From DASRBN01 sp035294305 (GTDB taxonomy: Bacteria; Chloroflexota; Ktedonobacteria; Ktedonobacterales; Ktedonobacteraceae): a stretch of DNA of 64,000 bases. The stretch lies in contig DATGLD010000008.1 of the NCBI GenBank assembly GCA_035294305.1, forward strand, positions 62,001-126,000, given 5' to 3'. The translations under genes and the position numbers were made by a program. Each line of letters opens with the position of its first letter. The stretch's first letter is position 1. A model generated the notes under the pieces. The model saw nothing but the letters and a program-made list of their open reading frames with translations, was not told the DNA's origin and made no database searches. Below, in pieces: positions 50,687 through 59,879 of this stretch.

Positions 50687-51331
50687 ATGGCTGAAGACCT
50701 TGGAATACAACGCCAAAAGATGGTAGAAGCACTCCGCAAATCAGGTGTGCATGATGAACGTGTCCTCTCCGTTATCGCAAGTACACCACGCGAGATATTT
50801 GTCGATGAGGCACAAAGTCGTCTCGCCTATAAGGACCTCGCATTGCCCATCGCCATGGGCCAGACGATCTCTCAACCCTTGATGGTCGCTTTGATGACAC
50901 AGGCGCTGCAACTGCGTGGCTACGAGCGAGTGCTGGAAATTGGCACCGGTTCCGGTTACCAGACGGCCATCCTGGCGCCCCTGGCAGCCCATATCTATAG
51001 CGTCGAGCGTTTCCCACAGCTTGCTTATACAGCAGCACAGCGCCTGTCGCAGCTAGGAGTGCAAAACGTGTCTATCTTTGTTGGTGATGGTTCAGTAGGC
51101 TGGCCAGATTCAGCGCCCTATGATCGCATTCTGGTCGCGGCTGCTGCTCCCGAGATCCCTATGCAGCTTTTGACTCAACTGGTCAGCTGGGGGGTATTGG
51201 TAATACCTGTTGGAAACCAGGAACGCCAGGAATTACTCGTGGTTCACCGCGCACCCTGGGGTCCAGAGTCACGCTCGTTAGGAGCATGCGTCTTTGTCCC
51301 CCTGATCGGAGCAAAAGGCTGGAGTGAGTAG
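50687..51331 (+). CDS. pcm: Protein-L-isoaspartate O-methyltransferase
   Basis: Pcm methylates isoaspartyl residues in aged proteins, starting their repair. The 214-residue product has the SAM-binding motif VLEIGTGSGYQTAILA, the preceding AMGQTISQPLMVALMTQAL loop that recognises the substrate, and ILVAAAAPEIP. Start ATG 50687 is chosen because GGAAGAG lies 6 bases before; an ATG 5 codons earlier has no ribosome site. It is single, with a promoter-like region after tRNA-Val. Confidence 0.92.
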   Translation: MAEDLGIQRQKMVEALRKSGVHDERVLSVIASTPREIFVDEAQSRLAYKDLALPIAMGQTISQPLMVALMTQALQLRGYERVLEIGTGSGYQTAILAPLAAHIYSVERFPQLAYTAAQRLSQLGVQNVSIFVGDGSVGWPDSAPYDRILVAAAAPEIPMQLLTQLVSWGVLVIPVGNQERQELLVVHRAPWGPESRSLGACVFVPLIGAKGWSE

Positions 51332-51339
51332 ATGAACGG

Positions 51340-51367
51340 TTGCTGATTGTTTAAAAAAAGTTATAAT
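51340..51367 (+). promoter_or_regulatory. Promoter of membrane protein gene
   Basis: TTGCTG (51340-51345) and a perfect TATAAT (51362-51367) are 16 bases apart, 60 bases before the ATG at 51429. Confidence 0.5.
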
Positions 51368-51428
51368 ATAAGTAAGCGAAACTGTTTGCCCTCCAGACTA
51401 CGGTGCACTCAGTGTAAGGAGAATTGAC

Positions 51429-51950
51429 ATGCCAACATCAATGACCGGCATCCATATCACAAATATTCTAGGCTTTATAGCTCTCCTGCTCGTGTGGATT
51501 GTGCTCTGCGAGATCGCCAAAATGCTGGTCCTATTGTTGCGCAATGACCCTTTGATTGGTTGGGCCATCGGCCCCCTGGGAATCTCGGCCCTCTTTCTCT
51601 CCGAACCATCCATCGCCTACATCATATTCAAGGCCCTGTTTCCCGCGCTCGTCTCAGGCTGCATACTCTACTTCGGCCTGTTCACCACATTTCCTGAGCC
51701 GATCGTGGTTCCGCATCATCCTTTTATCGAAATTCTCGTGGTTGCCGCTGGCGTGCTGCTCACCAGCACTGGAGATTTCCTGAACGCCTTGCGTGATATA
51801 CGCTATCCGTTGTGGGGCGAGGCCCGTATCCTGCGCACCCTGCAATCTATGCGCGCTAGCTGGGCCACCATCCACTTCACTGCTTTCGGCCTCTCCTACC
51901 TGCGGGACCACTTTCATTCCACCCCGACCGACATATTGCAGGCGTTCTAA
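51429..51950 (+). CDS. Four-helix membrane protein, unknown function
   Basis: This 173-residue protein is not recognised. It has hydrophobic segments near residues 11-37, 42-60, 64-86 and 97-115, followed by a soluble C-terminal part with RDIRYPLWGEARILRTLQSM. Conserved-looking polar residues inside the helices (a CEIAK in the first) may matter. AAGGAG lies 9 bases before the ATG, with a good promoter upstream. It is convergent with the sensor kinase gene, 15 bases between stops. Confidence 0.55.
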   Translation: MPTSMTGIHITNILGFIALLLVWIVLCEIAKMLVLLLRNDPLIGWAIGPLGISALFLSEPSIAYIIFKALFPALVSGCILYFGLFTTFPEPIVVPHHPFIEILVVAAGVLLTSTGDFLNALRDIRYPLWGEARILRTLQSMRASWATIHFTAFGLSYLRDHFHSTPTDILQAF

Positions 51951-51965
51951 GTTTGCCCTCAGCAA

Positions 51966-53741
51966 TTAACTCAACTGCAATGTACTGGTCTTTGGCGCCC
52001 TTGGCAAAGTAAAGTAAAAAGTGCTTCCCGCGCCTTGATTGCTCGAGAGCCAGATACGTCCTCCATGAGCCTCGACAATTGCACGCGCCACAAACAGGCC
52101 CAGACCGATGCCCGAATATTGCCGGCTGGCCGTATTACGCACCCGGTAGAAACGCTCAAAAATGTGATCGAAATACTCCGGACTTACGCCAATGCCCTCA
52201 TCGATCACGCTGATCAGGTAGTCGTTATTTTGCTCTTCCAGTTTCACCGTCACCTGCCGGCCCTGGGGTGAAAACTTCACCGCGTTATCCAGGATATTCC
52301 CGACGACCTGGCTAATACGCGCCTGGTCCGCCACCACTTTGCTATCGAGTACCTGGATATCGAAGTAGATCGTATGCTGCTCCGCGCTTACCTGGGCCTG
52401 CCGCACGCGCTCCGATAACAAATCGGCCAGGTAGAAGTTAGAATACTGCAGGTGCAACTCACCCCATTGCACCCGTGAAAGGTCGAGCAGATCATTCACC
52501 AGCCGCTCGAGATGCTCAGTCTGGCTCTGCACAATATGCAGGCTCCGCAGATCGTAGCTTTCCGGTGGCTCAGCCGCTGAACCGGACTTCTTCTGGGCCT
52601 GCCGCGCCTCGCGTAAGCGCCGCTCGATGCGCCGCATCAGGTGTTGCGTGTAACCCTTGATAGCCGTTAATGGCGTGCGTAGCTCGTGTGAAACAACCGA
52701 GACAAACTCGTCCTTCAGTTTCTCGATCTGCTTATGATAGGTAATGTCATTTAGAACAGCCACCACCCCTATCGGTCGTACCGGGGAGACACTGGCATTG
52801 TGCAACGGCGCGGCGCTGATGCTCAACGTGAGGGGAACGTTCTCCCCACTAATACCGGCAATCAGCTCCCGATTCATCACCGTGCTGCCTGCCAGGGCCT
52901 GCTCAACAATTTCGGCCAGGTCCGATAACCAGCTCACGTTACTTCTGGCGGCCAGTTCGCGTAATGAGGTGGGCGTTTCCTGCTCTACGTCTACCTGTGT
53001 CTGGGCAAATAATTCGCGGGCCGAGCGATTCAAGGAGGTGATTGTACCCCGGGCGTCGGTAATCAACAATCCCTCCGCCATGCTGCTGATAATGCGCTCG
53101 AGACGATGACGTTCCAATTCTGCCGCGTGCCAGAGCGCCATCTCGCGTTCGTGCAGGCGCACATTTTCCAGCGCAACCGCGGCATAATCGGCAATCATCG
53201 TTGTGAGCTGCAGTAGATCTCTATCGAAAGCCCCTTCGCGCTCGTCAAAGAGGCTCAGCATACCAATGATGCGATTCTCTACGGTCAGGGGGATAGTGAG
53301 AGAATCACCAACGCTGCTCGCAACGTGCACCATATCGGCATGAAAGGCGCTAAATTCATCCGGCGCATCCAGGTCGGCAACCGTGGCCAACTCAGTGGCC
53401 GTCACCCTTGGGAAATCAATTACACTGGCGGCGCGGGCCAGTTTCGCAAAAATTTCTTGTAAAAATGTACTGCTGAGAGGATAACGAGGAATGATGGAGA
53501 GTTCTATAGGGTCACCTTTTAACAAGATGGAACAGGCCGAGAAACTGTAGAGCTCTTGTAGCGTAGCAAGGAGCGCGCGATGAACCTGGAACCGATCAAT
53601 CGCCGCAACAAAACGCTTCCCAATAGTATTGAGAAATTCCATCTGGTGACGAAGAGCGGTGAGACGATCCTCATCTTGTTCAATGAGGGAGCGATACGCG
53701 CTTTCCGTTACCCTCGATTCTGGCTGCACGCTGCTCTCCAA
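51966..53741 (-). CDS. Soluble GAF-PAS sensor histidine kinase
   Basis: The 591-residue protein has a GAF domain (about 40-195), a PAS domain (about 215-335, GLLITDARGTITSLNRSARELF), then HisKA with the phospho-acceptor in VSHELRTPLTA (H352) and HATPase_c with NILDNAVKFSPQGR, DEGIGV and GIGLGLFVARAI. No membrane helix is seen, so it senses an internal or diffusible signal. No response regulator is adjacent. Start is a TTG, 6 bases after the stop of the preceding small gene, whose transcript probably includes it. Confidence 0.92.
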   Translation of the reverse strand: MESSVQPESRVTESAYRSLIEQDEDRLTALRHQMEFLNTIGKRFVAAIDRFQVHRALLATLQELYSFSACSILLKGDPIELSIIPRYPLSSTFLQEIFAKLARAASVIDFPRVTATELATVADLDAPDEFSAFHADMVHVASSVGDSLTIPLTVENRIIGMLSLFDEREGAFDRDLLQLTTMIADYAAVALENVRLHEREMALWHAAELERHRLERIISSMAEGLLITDARGTITSLNRSARELFAQTQVDVEQETPTSLRELAARSNVSWLSDLAEIVEQALAGSTVMNRELIAGISGENVPLTLSISAAPLHNASVSPVRPIGVVAVLNDITYHKQIEKLKDEFVSVVSHELRTPLTAIKGYTQHLMRRIERRLREARQAQKKSGSAAEPPESYDLRSLHIVQSQTEHLERLVNDLLDLSRVQWGELHLQYSNFYLADLLSERVRQAQVSAEQHTIYFDIQVLDSKVVADQARISQVVGNILDNAVKFSPQGRQVTVKLEEQNNDYLISVIDEGIGVSPEYFDHIFERFYRVRNTASRQYSGIGLGLFVARAIVEAHGGRIWLSSNQGAGSTFYFTLPRAPKTSTLQLS

Positions 53742-53747
53742 ATCCCT

Positions 53748-54134
53748 TTATCCAGGCAACTTCCTCAAATGACGTGCCACTTCGTCATGAAGCGGCGGTA
53801 CGATCAGGTCTCCGGTCAGTTCTTTTAAACCGGCAAAGCATTCCCGCAATAACGCATCCATTCCCGCTGCGAGCTCCATAGGTGTAACGCTGCTTAACTG
53901 CTCACGCACTATCGCGGGAACAACTTCAGTATACGGCATCTTTTCTAGAAAATGCAAAAAAGGGTATTCGCTGGCCACTCGTCTCGCGGCACCCTGCACC
54001 AGCACACGAGTGGTCGCTTTCCCTAAAAATGGTGTGACACGATCATCGATAAGCTGGATAGCCTTCAAGTAGGCCTCAGTAACCTGCTCATGGGAGACGG
54101 AAGAGGAGTTATCAGACATATTCGGCATATACAT
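53748..54134 (-). CDS. Protein of unknown function linked to the sensor kinase
   Basis: This 128-residue protein is not recognised. It appears all-helical and soluble, with a polar N-terminal 20 residues and segments YLKAIQLIDDRVTPFLGKAT, RVLVQGAARRVASEYPFLHF and ELAAGMDALLRECFAGLKEL that look like packed amphipathic helices. GGGAGAGG lies before ATG 54134. It sits 6 bases upstream of the histidine-kinase start on the same strand and is probably translationally coupled, so it may provide or bind the signal for that kinase. Confidence 0.55.
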   Translation of the reverse strand: MYMPNMSDNSSSVSHEQVTEAYLKAIQLIDDRVTPFLGKATTRVLVQGAARRVASEYPFLHFLEKMPYTEVVPAIVREQLSSVTPMELAAGMDALLRECFAGLKELTGDLIVPPLHDEVARHLRKLPG

Positions 54135-54280
54135 CGTTGCCTCTCCCTTCACTGCTTCGGCGAACTCTCTTATTACCTATTATAACATAGTTCCCTAGCA
54201 GATTGTAAGTGGGTAATCTACCAGTAAGTACAAATTATGCAAATGTAGCAGATAATACGATACCCTCGAATAACATTTGC

Positions 54281-54314
54281 AAACATTTGTGTCTATATTG
54301 TAACACAAATGTTT
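54281..54314. promoter_or_regulatory. Inverted repeat in the sensor-kinase operon upstream region
   Basis: AAACATTTGTGT (54281-54292) and ACACAAATGTTT (54303-54314) are perfect inverted repeats, 10 bases apart, one helical turn per arm, as in a dimer-binding operator. On the minus strand a TACAAT lies inside. The remainder of the 54135-54524 gap is A+T-rich without other features. Confidence 0.5.
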
Positions 54315-54524
54315 CGTATACAGCCTCTAATGGTAGCAACGATCCATATCTCACATCGTAACCCACCGGCTCAGTACTGATTTGCCCCGTACAACCTGCC
54401 GCCGCTTCTAGATGCTCTTACATTTCTTGTACCAAAAAGTACTAGCCGGATCACATACGAAAAGGGATAAACACAACTTCTTGCGTCCATCCCTCACTAC
54501 TTGATAAAAGTTTATAGTGCGCTC

Positions 54525-57179
54525 TCAGGGAACCAGCCTGAAGAGGCGGGCCAGCCACAGCCGGAATCCCTTCAACGCCGGTTTATTATCGGCACCATAA
54601 TTTGCTGCTATATCAAGTAAACGCTGGCGCCCCACTTCTTTACGTGCCCTTTCCTCTTCTGCCGCCTCCTGGATCGCGTAACGCTCACGCTGCTCTTCAA
54701 TAGCATGCTCAAAATGGTCAAGACGAATCTGGAAAGGTGATGTTGAGGCTTGACCTGGAGTTGGAGTAGTTTGTGCCGGCGATACTGTGTCATCCCCAGC
54801 CACAGCAGAGGTAGTGCTACTCCCAGTATTCATATACGCCGTTCCGTTAGCTCCAGCTTCGTTGCTCGCAGTCCGTGGCTCTCCTACCTCAGTAACCTGC
54901 ACGTGACCGGCGGTCAGCTTCGGAGCGATCCACTCACGCAATGCCAGTAGCGAGGCGCGCCGGCAGATTGCTTCGATATCCGCGCCACTTCGCCCCCCGG
55001 TCATGCTGGCCAGCTTTTCCATCGTGATCTCTGGAGCGAGAGGACGACCGCGCGTATGAACAGCGAAAATGGCCGCACGTTCGATTTCATTGGGGTACTC
55101 AAGCTCAACCACGAGATCAAAACGACCCGGTCGCAGTAAGGCCGGATCGATCAGTTCGGGACGATTGGTGGCCGCCACCACGATCACGCCGGTACGCCCT
55201 TCGATGCCATCCATTTCGGTAAGCAGTTGCGCGATAACCCTGTCACCAACATGGCCGTCTATATCACCACCGCGGCGCGGCGCGAGCGAATCAAGTTCGT
55301 CAAAGAAAACGATACAGGGTGCAGCCTGTTTTGCACGCCGGAAGATCTCGCGTATCCCTTTTTCCGATTCGCCGACCCATTTTGAAAGCAGTTCCGGCCC
55401 CTTAATTGAGATGAAGCTTGCTTCGCATTGATTAGCAATCGCCCGCGCGATCAATGTTTTGCCCGACCCAGGAGGCCCCGATAGCAGCACACCGCGTGGA
55501 GGTTCAACCCTGGCGTGACTATATATTTCCGGAAAGCGCAAAGGCCACTCTACACCCTCCGTCAACAAGGTCTTCACCTTCTCGAGGCCGCCGATATCAT
55601 CCCACGATGTTTCGCTGACTTCGACATAAACCTCACGGGTCGTTGACGGCTCGACTTCGCGCAACGCCACCTGAAAATCGGCCATCGTTATGTTCAAGTT
55701 CACCAACGTCTCATAAGGGATATATCCGCGCTGGTAATCGATATGGGGGAGAACACGGCGCAGCGCGATCATGGCCGCCTCGCGGCATAATGCTTCCAGG
55801 TCCGCTCCAACGAAGCCTGGCGTCAGCTGTGCCAGGCGCGCAAAGTCAATATCATTCGCCAGCGCCGCGTCGCGGCTATGAATCTGCAATATCTCCATAC
55901 GCCCGCGCACATCAGGCACGCGCAAAGCGATTTCGCGGTCGAAACGGCCGGGACGGCGCAGCGCCGGATCAAGGGCATTTGGCTGGTTAGTAGCTCCGAT
56001 TAACACCACCTGGCCACGTGATGCCAGGCCATCCATTAATGCCAGCAATTGCCCCACGATACGCCGTTCAACCTCCCCGCCAGTCTCGGCGCGTTTAGGC
56101 GCCAGCGCGTCCAGTTCATCGATGAAGATAATGCTAGGCGCGCGTCGTTGCGCCTCCTGAAACACTGAGCGCAGCCGCGATTCGCTTTCCCCATAGAACT
56201 TGTTCATGATCTCAGGGCCATTAATGACGAAAAAGGCCGCGTTCGTCTCAGAGGCAACTGCCCGTGCGATCAATGTCTTACCGGTGCCCGGAGGCCCATA
56301 CAGCAACACTCCTTTTGGTGGCTCGACGCCCAGGCGGTCGAAGACGGCAGGGTATTTCAACGGCAGTTCGATCATCTCGCGGATGCGTTGCAATTCCTTA
56401 CCCAGTCCGCCGATGTCCTCATAGCTAACGCGTCCGAGACCACCGGGTCGCGTGGCCCCGCGGGCCTGCGCTCGTACAATAGTGCTCGCATGTACCAGTA
56501 CCGCTTCCGTATCGATCACCGCCTGCGGTTGGACCGGGGGCACGAGATTTTCCAGCTCGCCCGTGTTGCGCTTTTCAATAGTATAGCTGGGAGTAGCAGG
56601 CGTGGTACTGATGATCAAAAATTCGCGCGGCGCGGCTCCCGGTGTGCCCACGCGTAGTAAATCGCCGATAGTCACAGGGAGGCCTACCAGGTATCGAGCA
56701 ATATATTGCAACTCGCTTTCCTGGATGGGCGCACCGCTCGTTAGGGGGAGCAGCGTTATTTTTTCAGCATTGCTGACGCGTGCCTTACGAACGGTGACGC
56801 GCTCACCCAGGCCCGATGCGCTATTCTGCCGTACCTGGCTATCCATCTGGATAGACTGCTTGCCACGATCTATAGCGCTGTTTGGGAGAACCTTGGCCGC
56901 GGTTGTGCGCGCCCCGCTGATCAGCACGATATCTCCAGGCTGGCAACCCAGGCGCGCAATATCATTCGGGTCCATCCGCGCGACGCCTCGTCCAACCTGA
57001 AAGCCCTCGACGACAACTAATTGCAGCGTATTTGTATCTCTACCTGGCAGGCCCTCCGCATTCTGCGGGCCGTTGTTATTTGGAGCGATGGTCGTATTGT
57101 CCGCAACATTCTCCGGTGGGAGTTTGCTGGTCGTTCTGCCCGTGTGCGGAGTATCTCCCACGTTTCGAAATTCCTCCAT
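54525..57179 (-). CDS. Cdc48/p97/VAT-type double-ring AAA ATPase
   Basis: The 884-residue protein has the Cdc48 layout: an N-terminal double-psi barrel-like domain (about 50-225), then two AAA domains. D1 has Walker A GPPGTGKT (295-302), FIDELDALAPKR and RRPGRFD; D2 has GPPGSGKT, FFDELDSLAPRRGG and LRPGRFDLVVEL. Pore loops and arginine-finger regions look intact in both rings. Cdc48-type ATPases unfold or extract proteins; in archaea they feed the proteasome. Beyond D2 is a Thr/Ala-rich linker, a charged helix, and a C-terminal tail ending KGFRLWLARLFRLVP, probably amphipathic. No proteasome or adaptor gene is nearby. Confidence 0.93.
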   Translation of the reverse strand: MEEFRNVGDTPHTGRTTSKLPPENVADNTTIAPNNNGPQNAEGLPGRDTNTLQLVVVEGFQVGRGVARMDPNDIARLGCQPGDIVLISGARTTAAKVLPNSAIDRGKQSIQMDSQVRQNSASGLGERVTVRKARVSNAEKITLLPLTSGAPIQESELQYIARYLVGLPVTIGDLLRVGTPGAAPREFLIISTTPATPSYTIEKRNTGELENLVPPVQPQAVIDTEAVLVHASTIVRAQARGATRPGGLGRVSYEDIGGLGKELQRIREMIELPLKYPAVFDRLGVEPPKGVLLYGPPGTGKTLIARAVASETNAAFFVINGPEIMNKFYGESESRLRSVFQEAQRRAPSIIFIDELDALAPKRAETGGEVERRIVGQLLALMDGLASRGQVVLIGATNQPNALDPALRRPGRFDREIALRVPDVRGRMEILQIHSRDAALANDIDFARLAQLTPGFVGADLEALCREAAMIALRRVLPHIDYQRGYIPYETLVNLNITMADFQVALREVEPSTTREVYVEVSETSWDDIGGLEKVKTLLTEGVEWPLRFPEIYSHARVEPPRGVLLSGPPGSGKTLIARAIANQCEASFISIKGPELLSKWVGESEKGIREIFRRAKQAAPCIVFFDELDSLAPRRGGDIDGHVGDRVIAQLLTEMDGIEGRTGVIVVAATNRPELIDPALLRPGRFDLVVELEYPNEIERAAIFAVHTRGRPLAPEITMEKLASMTGGRSGADIEAICRRASLLALREWIAPKLTAGHVQVTEVGEPRTASNEAGANGTAYMNTGSSTTSAVAGDDTVSPAQTTPTPGQASTSPFQIRLDHFEHAIEEQRERYAIQEAAEEERARKEVGRQRLLDIAANYGADNKPALKGFRLWLARLFRLVP

Positions 57180-57290
57180 GAGCCTTCTCTCTTCCGAATT
57201 TTGATGAAGTAATGATTCCTTCTATTTGACTATCACATGTACGAGAGGCGAAAGGAAAAGTTGAAAGGAGATGAATCAGTTCAAATTGTG

Positions 57291-57644
57291 TCAGCGCAAT
57301 GGCCGGCGTATGTCGATAGCTGCTTCTGTAAGCATAGTAAAGTTTCCCTGCAGTTTTTCGCTGTATTTCCGAAGCATATTGACCACGACCTGTGCCCTGT
57401 GTTCTATTGGTATGCGTGTTGATATTCGTAACAGTATGACTCCAGCGGTGGGCCTCTTCTCGTCAAGAACTAATCGTTCGAAGTCCTTATCTGAGGTGAT
57501 AAGCAGAGAGCACTGCTTATATGCCATGTCTAATATGTCTTTATCTGCAACGCTGCGTGTTACATACTCGACCTGATAGCCTTCTTGCCTTAGACGCGTA
57601 GTGATCTTTAAAGGCACATTTTCATCAACGTAAATTATCATCAT
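57291..57644 (-). CDS. DUF5615 PIN-like toxin
   Basis: The 117-residue protein matches DUF5615, a PIN-like fold: IIYVDENVPLKITTRLRQEG with the first acidic residues, the LLITSDKDFERLV motif with the second acidic pair, and GVILLRIST. Such proteins are the toxin partners of DUF433 proteins and are predicted metal-dependent RNases. The start overlaps the DUF433 stop (ATGA), so the two are coupled. Confidence 0.8.
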   Translation of the reverse strand: MMIIYVDENVPLKITTRLRQEGYQVEYVTRSVADKDILDMAYKQCSLLITSDKDFERLVLDEKRPTAGVILLRISTRIPIEHRAQVVVNMLRKYSEKLQGNFTMLTEAAIDIRRPLR

Positions 57645-57880
57645 ACGGCCTGATCGAGCGGGTAGGTTACTTCCATCCTCAGCGTATCGGCTGCGAATGC
57701 CAGCGCCGCATAAATGGCATCGCGAGTGAGGCGAGGATATTCCTCAAGCAGCTCTTCAATGCTTGTTCCACCAGCGAGTTCATCGAGAATTTGCTCGACA
57801 GCAATTCTTGTGCCTTTAATGGCCGGTTTGCCGAACAAGATATTAGGATTTGAGGCGATAAACTGTCTGTAATCTGGCAT
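57641..57880 (-). CDS. DUF433 antitoxin
   Basis: The 79-residue protein has the DUF433 pattern: NILFGKPAIKGTRIAVEQIL followed by SIEELLEEYPRLTRDAIYAALAFAAD. It forms a small DNA-binding-like fold, expected to bind and inhibit the DUF5615 partner and to repress the operon. It comes first and overlaps the toxin gene by 4 bases, the standard order for antitoxin-toxin modules. Confidence 0.82.
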   Translation of the reverse strand: MPDYRQFIASNPNILFGKPAIKGTRIAVEQILDELAGGTSIEELLEEYPRLTRDAIYAALAFAADTLRMEVTYPLDQAV

Positions 57881-57979
57881 ACCGGGTCTTCCCTTATCCT
57901 TTTGCTCAACTGTCTCTATGCTGCTGATTGTATCCTATTCCCGCCAAAACGTCAAAGAATCAGAAACAGCCATTCCATG

Positions 57980-59734
57980 TTATGCTACCCACACCCTCAC
58001 TGTTTTATCTGCCCCACCAGAGGCGATATGCTGCCCATCAGTTGCCCATTCCACAACATAGACCGCGTCAGAATGTCCGCGATAAATGTAGGCGTTATTC
58101 CCGGTGGCCGCGTCCCAGACCTGCACGGTTTTGTCCGCTCCCGCCGACGCGATGTACCTGTTGTCAGGCGACCATGCCAGAGCCAGTACGCGAGCCATAT
58201 GCCCCGTGTAGGTGATAGCGCGGTTCCCTGTTGCGGCATCCGCGACCTGAACAGTTTCATCTGCGCCTCCCGAAGCAATACTTCTACCATCAGAAGCCCA
58301 TCCCACCGCGTACACAGAATTATACAGACCTGCGTGCCCATGGTAGGTATACAGCAAAGGATTTTCTACCGCAATACCCCAGACTTGCACAGTGGTATCT
58401 GCGCTACCAGAAGCCATGTATTGGCCGTTGGGCGACCACGAAGCAGCATAGACCGCGCCGCTATGCCCGCGATAGATAAAAAGGGTAGTCCCTACTGTAT
58501 TAGGGGTTGTGGATGGAGTCGGAGAGGGTGGAGCAGTGAAACGGGTTGTGGGTGACGTTGATGCACCCTGTCCTCTCGCAATGAGCGCCCAGATCGTACC
58601 TCCTGCTGCTGCAATGCCCGCCGCGCCTAAACCGATCAGGAATTTACGCCGCGAGATTTTGGCCTTGCCTGCTAAAGAAGTAGAAGGCTCAGGAAGTTCC
58701 GGTAAGTGCGGTGTGTGAACTGGCGCAGGCTGCGTTGCCGGAAACGAAAGGTTCCCCTCAGAATGTTGTAATGCAAATGCCGGACCTTCCGCATAATGAG
58801 TCGGTGCATACAAGCCATCAGTAAGCGGTTTTCCTTCAGGTGACGCCGCACGCCGCATTGTCAACTCCTCACCCTCACCCGGTCCTTCTTCTGTAGAAGA
58901 TAGTAACGGGTCAGCAGCTACCAGTAAGTCGCAGGCCTCTTCAAAAGCTGAAGCCATAGCCTCGACTGTAGGGTAGCGGTTCTGCGGGTTCTTAGCAAGC
59001 ACTTTGTCTATGATGGCTTCGATAGCAGGCGAGATAGCCGGTACTTTTTCGTGCAAAGGTGGTGGCGAGGCAAACAACTGCTGGCTACATAGTTCGGTAA
59101 AAGAGCCGTGAAAGGGTACCTGGCCACTCAGCCATTCGTACATTACGATGCCCAGCGCATACTGATCGCTGGCAAGCTGCGCTTTCCCCTCGATTTGTTC
59201 GGGCGCCATATAGGTTGCTGTACCATAAACCTCCTGCAGGCCGTCAAAATGCGTACTTCGCAAAATCAAAGCAATGCCGAAATCGCTAAGTACAACCTCG
59301 TCGTTGCTGTTCAGTAGCATATTCTCCGGCTTCACATCGCGATGAATCAGGTGTTGCTCGTGAGCATAATCAAGGGCAGAGGCAATTTGTTTGATGTAGG
59401 GAAGGATGGTAAGAGGAGATTGTGGAATGCCCCTGGGAAAGCGTTGCCGCAGTGTACCATTAGGCGCGTAATCCATGATCAGATAAGGAATTCCCTGCTC
59501 CACGCCAAAATCCAGCACGCGCACAATATGTGGATGGATTAAACGAGCAATCATACGTGCCTCATTGAGGAAGTTTTCCTGCTCGCCCGCCTCCAGGCAT
59601 GTTTGTAATACCTTTATCGCTGCCTGAGTGTTGAGGTACACGTGTTCGCCCAGGTAGACTTCGGCAAAGCCACCCGTTCCCAGGAGATGCACCAGCCGAT
59701 AATGACCAAACTGCTCCCCTACACGGTCTTGCAT
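57980..59734 (-). CDS. Ser/Thr protein kinase with Tat-like anchor and WD40 ectodomain
   Basis: The 584-residue protein has an intact kinase domain (about 10-270): GTGGFAEVYLGE, AAIKVL, LIHRDVKPENM, DFGIAL and MAPEQ. A Pro/Ser-rich linker leads to ISRRKFLIGLGAAGIAAAGG (360-379), one hydrophobic segment with a twin-arginine-like motif. Beyond it come four WD40 repeats ending in the C-terminus (about 420-584), each with YxGH...ASGGADxTVQVW. A full seven-blade propeller is not present; dimerisation or partner blades may complete it. It is probably oriented with the kinase inside and the WD40 part outside. GGGGGTG precedes the start. Confidence 0.88.
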   Translation of the reverse strand: MQDRVGEQFGHYRLVHLLGTGGFAEVYLGEHVYLNTQAAIKVLQTCLEAGEQENFLNEARMIARLIHPHIVRVLDFGVEQGIPYLIMDYAPNGTLRQRFPRGIPQSPLTILPYIKQIASALDYAHEQHLIHRDVKPENMLLNSNDEVVLSDFGIALILRSTHFDGLQEVYGTATYMAPEQIEGKAQLASDQYALGIVMYEWLSGQVPFHGSFTELCSQQLFASPPPLHEKVPAISPAIEAIIDKVLAKNPQNRYPTVEAMASAFEEACDLLVAADPLLSSTEEGPGEGEELTMRRAASPEGKPLTDGLYAPTHYAEGPAFALQHSEGNLSFPATQPAPVHTPHLPELPEPSTSLAGKAKISRRKFLIGLGAAGIAAAGGTIWALIARGQGASTSPTTRFTAPPSPTPSTTPNTVGTTLFIYRGHSGAVYAASWSPNGQYMASGSADTTVQVWGIAVENPLLYTYHGHAGLYNSVYAVGWASDGRSIASGGADETVQVADAATGNRAITYTGHMARVLALAWSPDNRYIASAGADKTVQVWDAATGNNAYIYRGHSDAVYVVEWATDGQHIASGGADKTVRVWVA

Positions 59735-59879
59735 GGTACACCCCCTATCCTTGCGTTTCTCCGGTCATGATAGCGACAAATGCTATCCTGATCATGACAC
59801 GTTTTACCCGCCCGTATCTGGTTTTCTCAGGCAAACCTCTCTTTCTCATCAGTACGTCTTGTGATTTCGCGGCATCATA

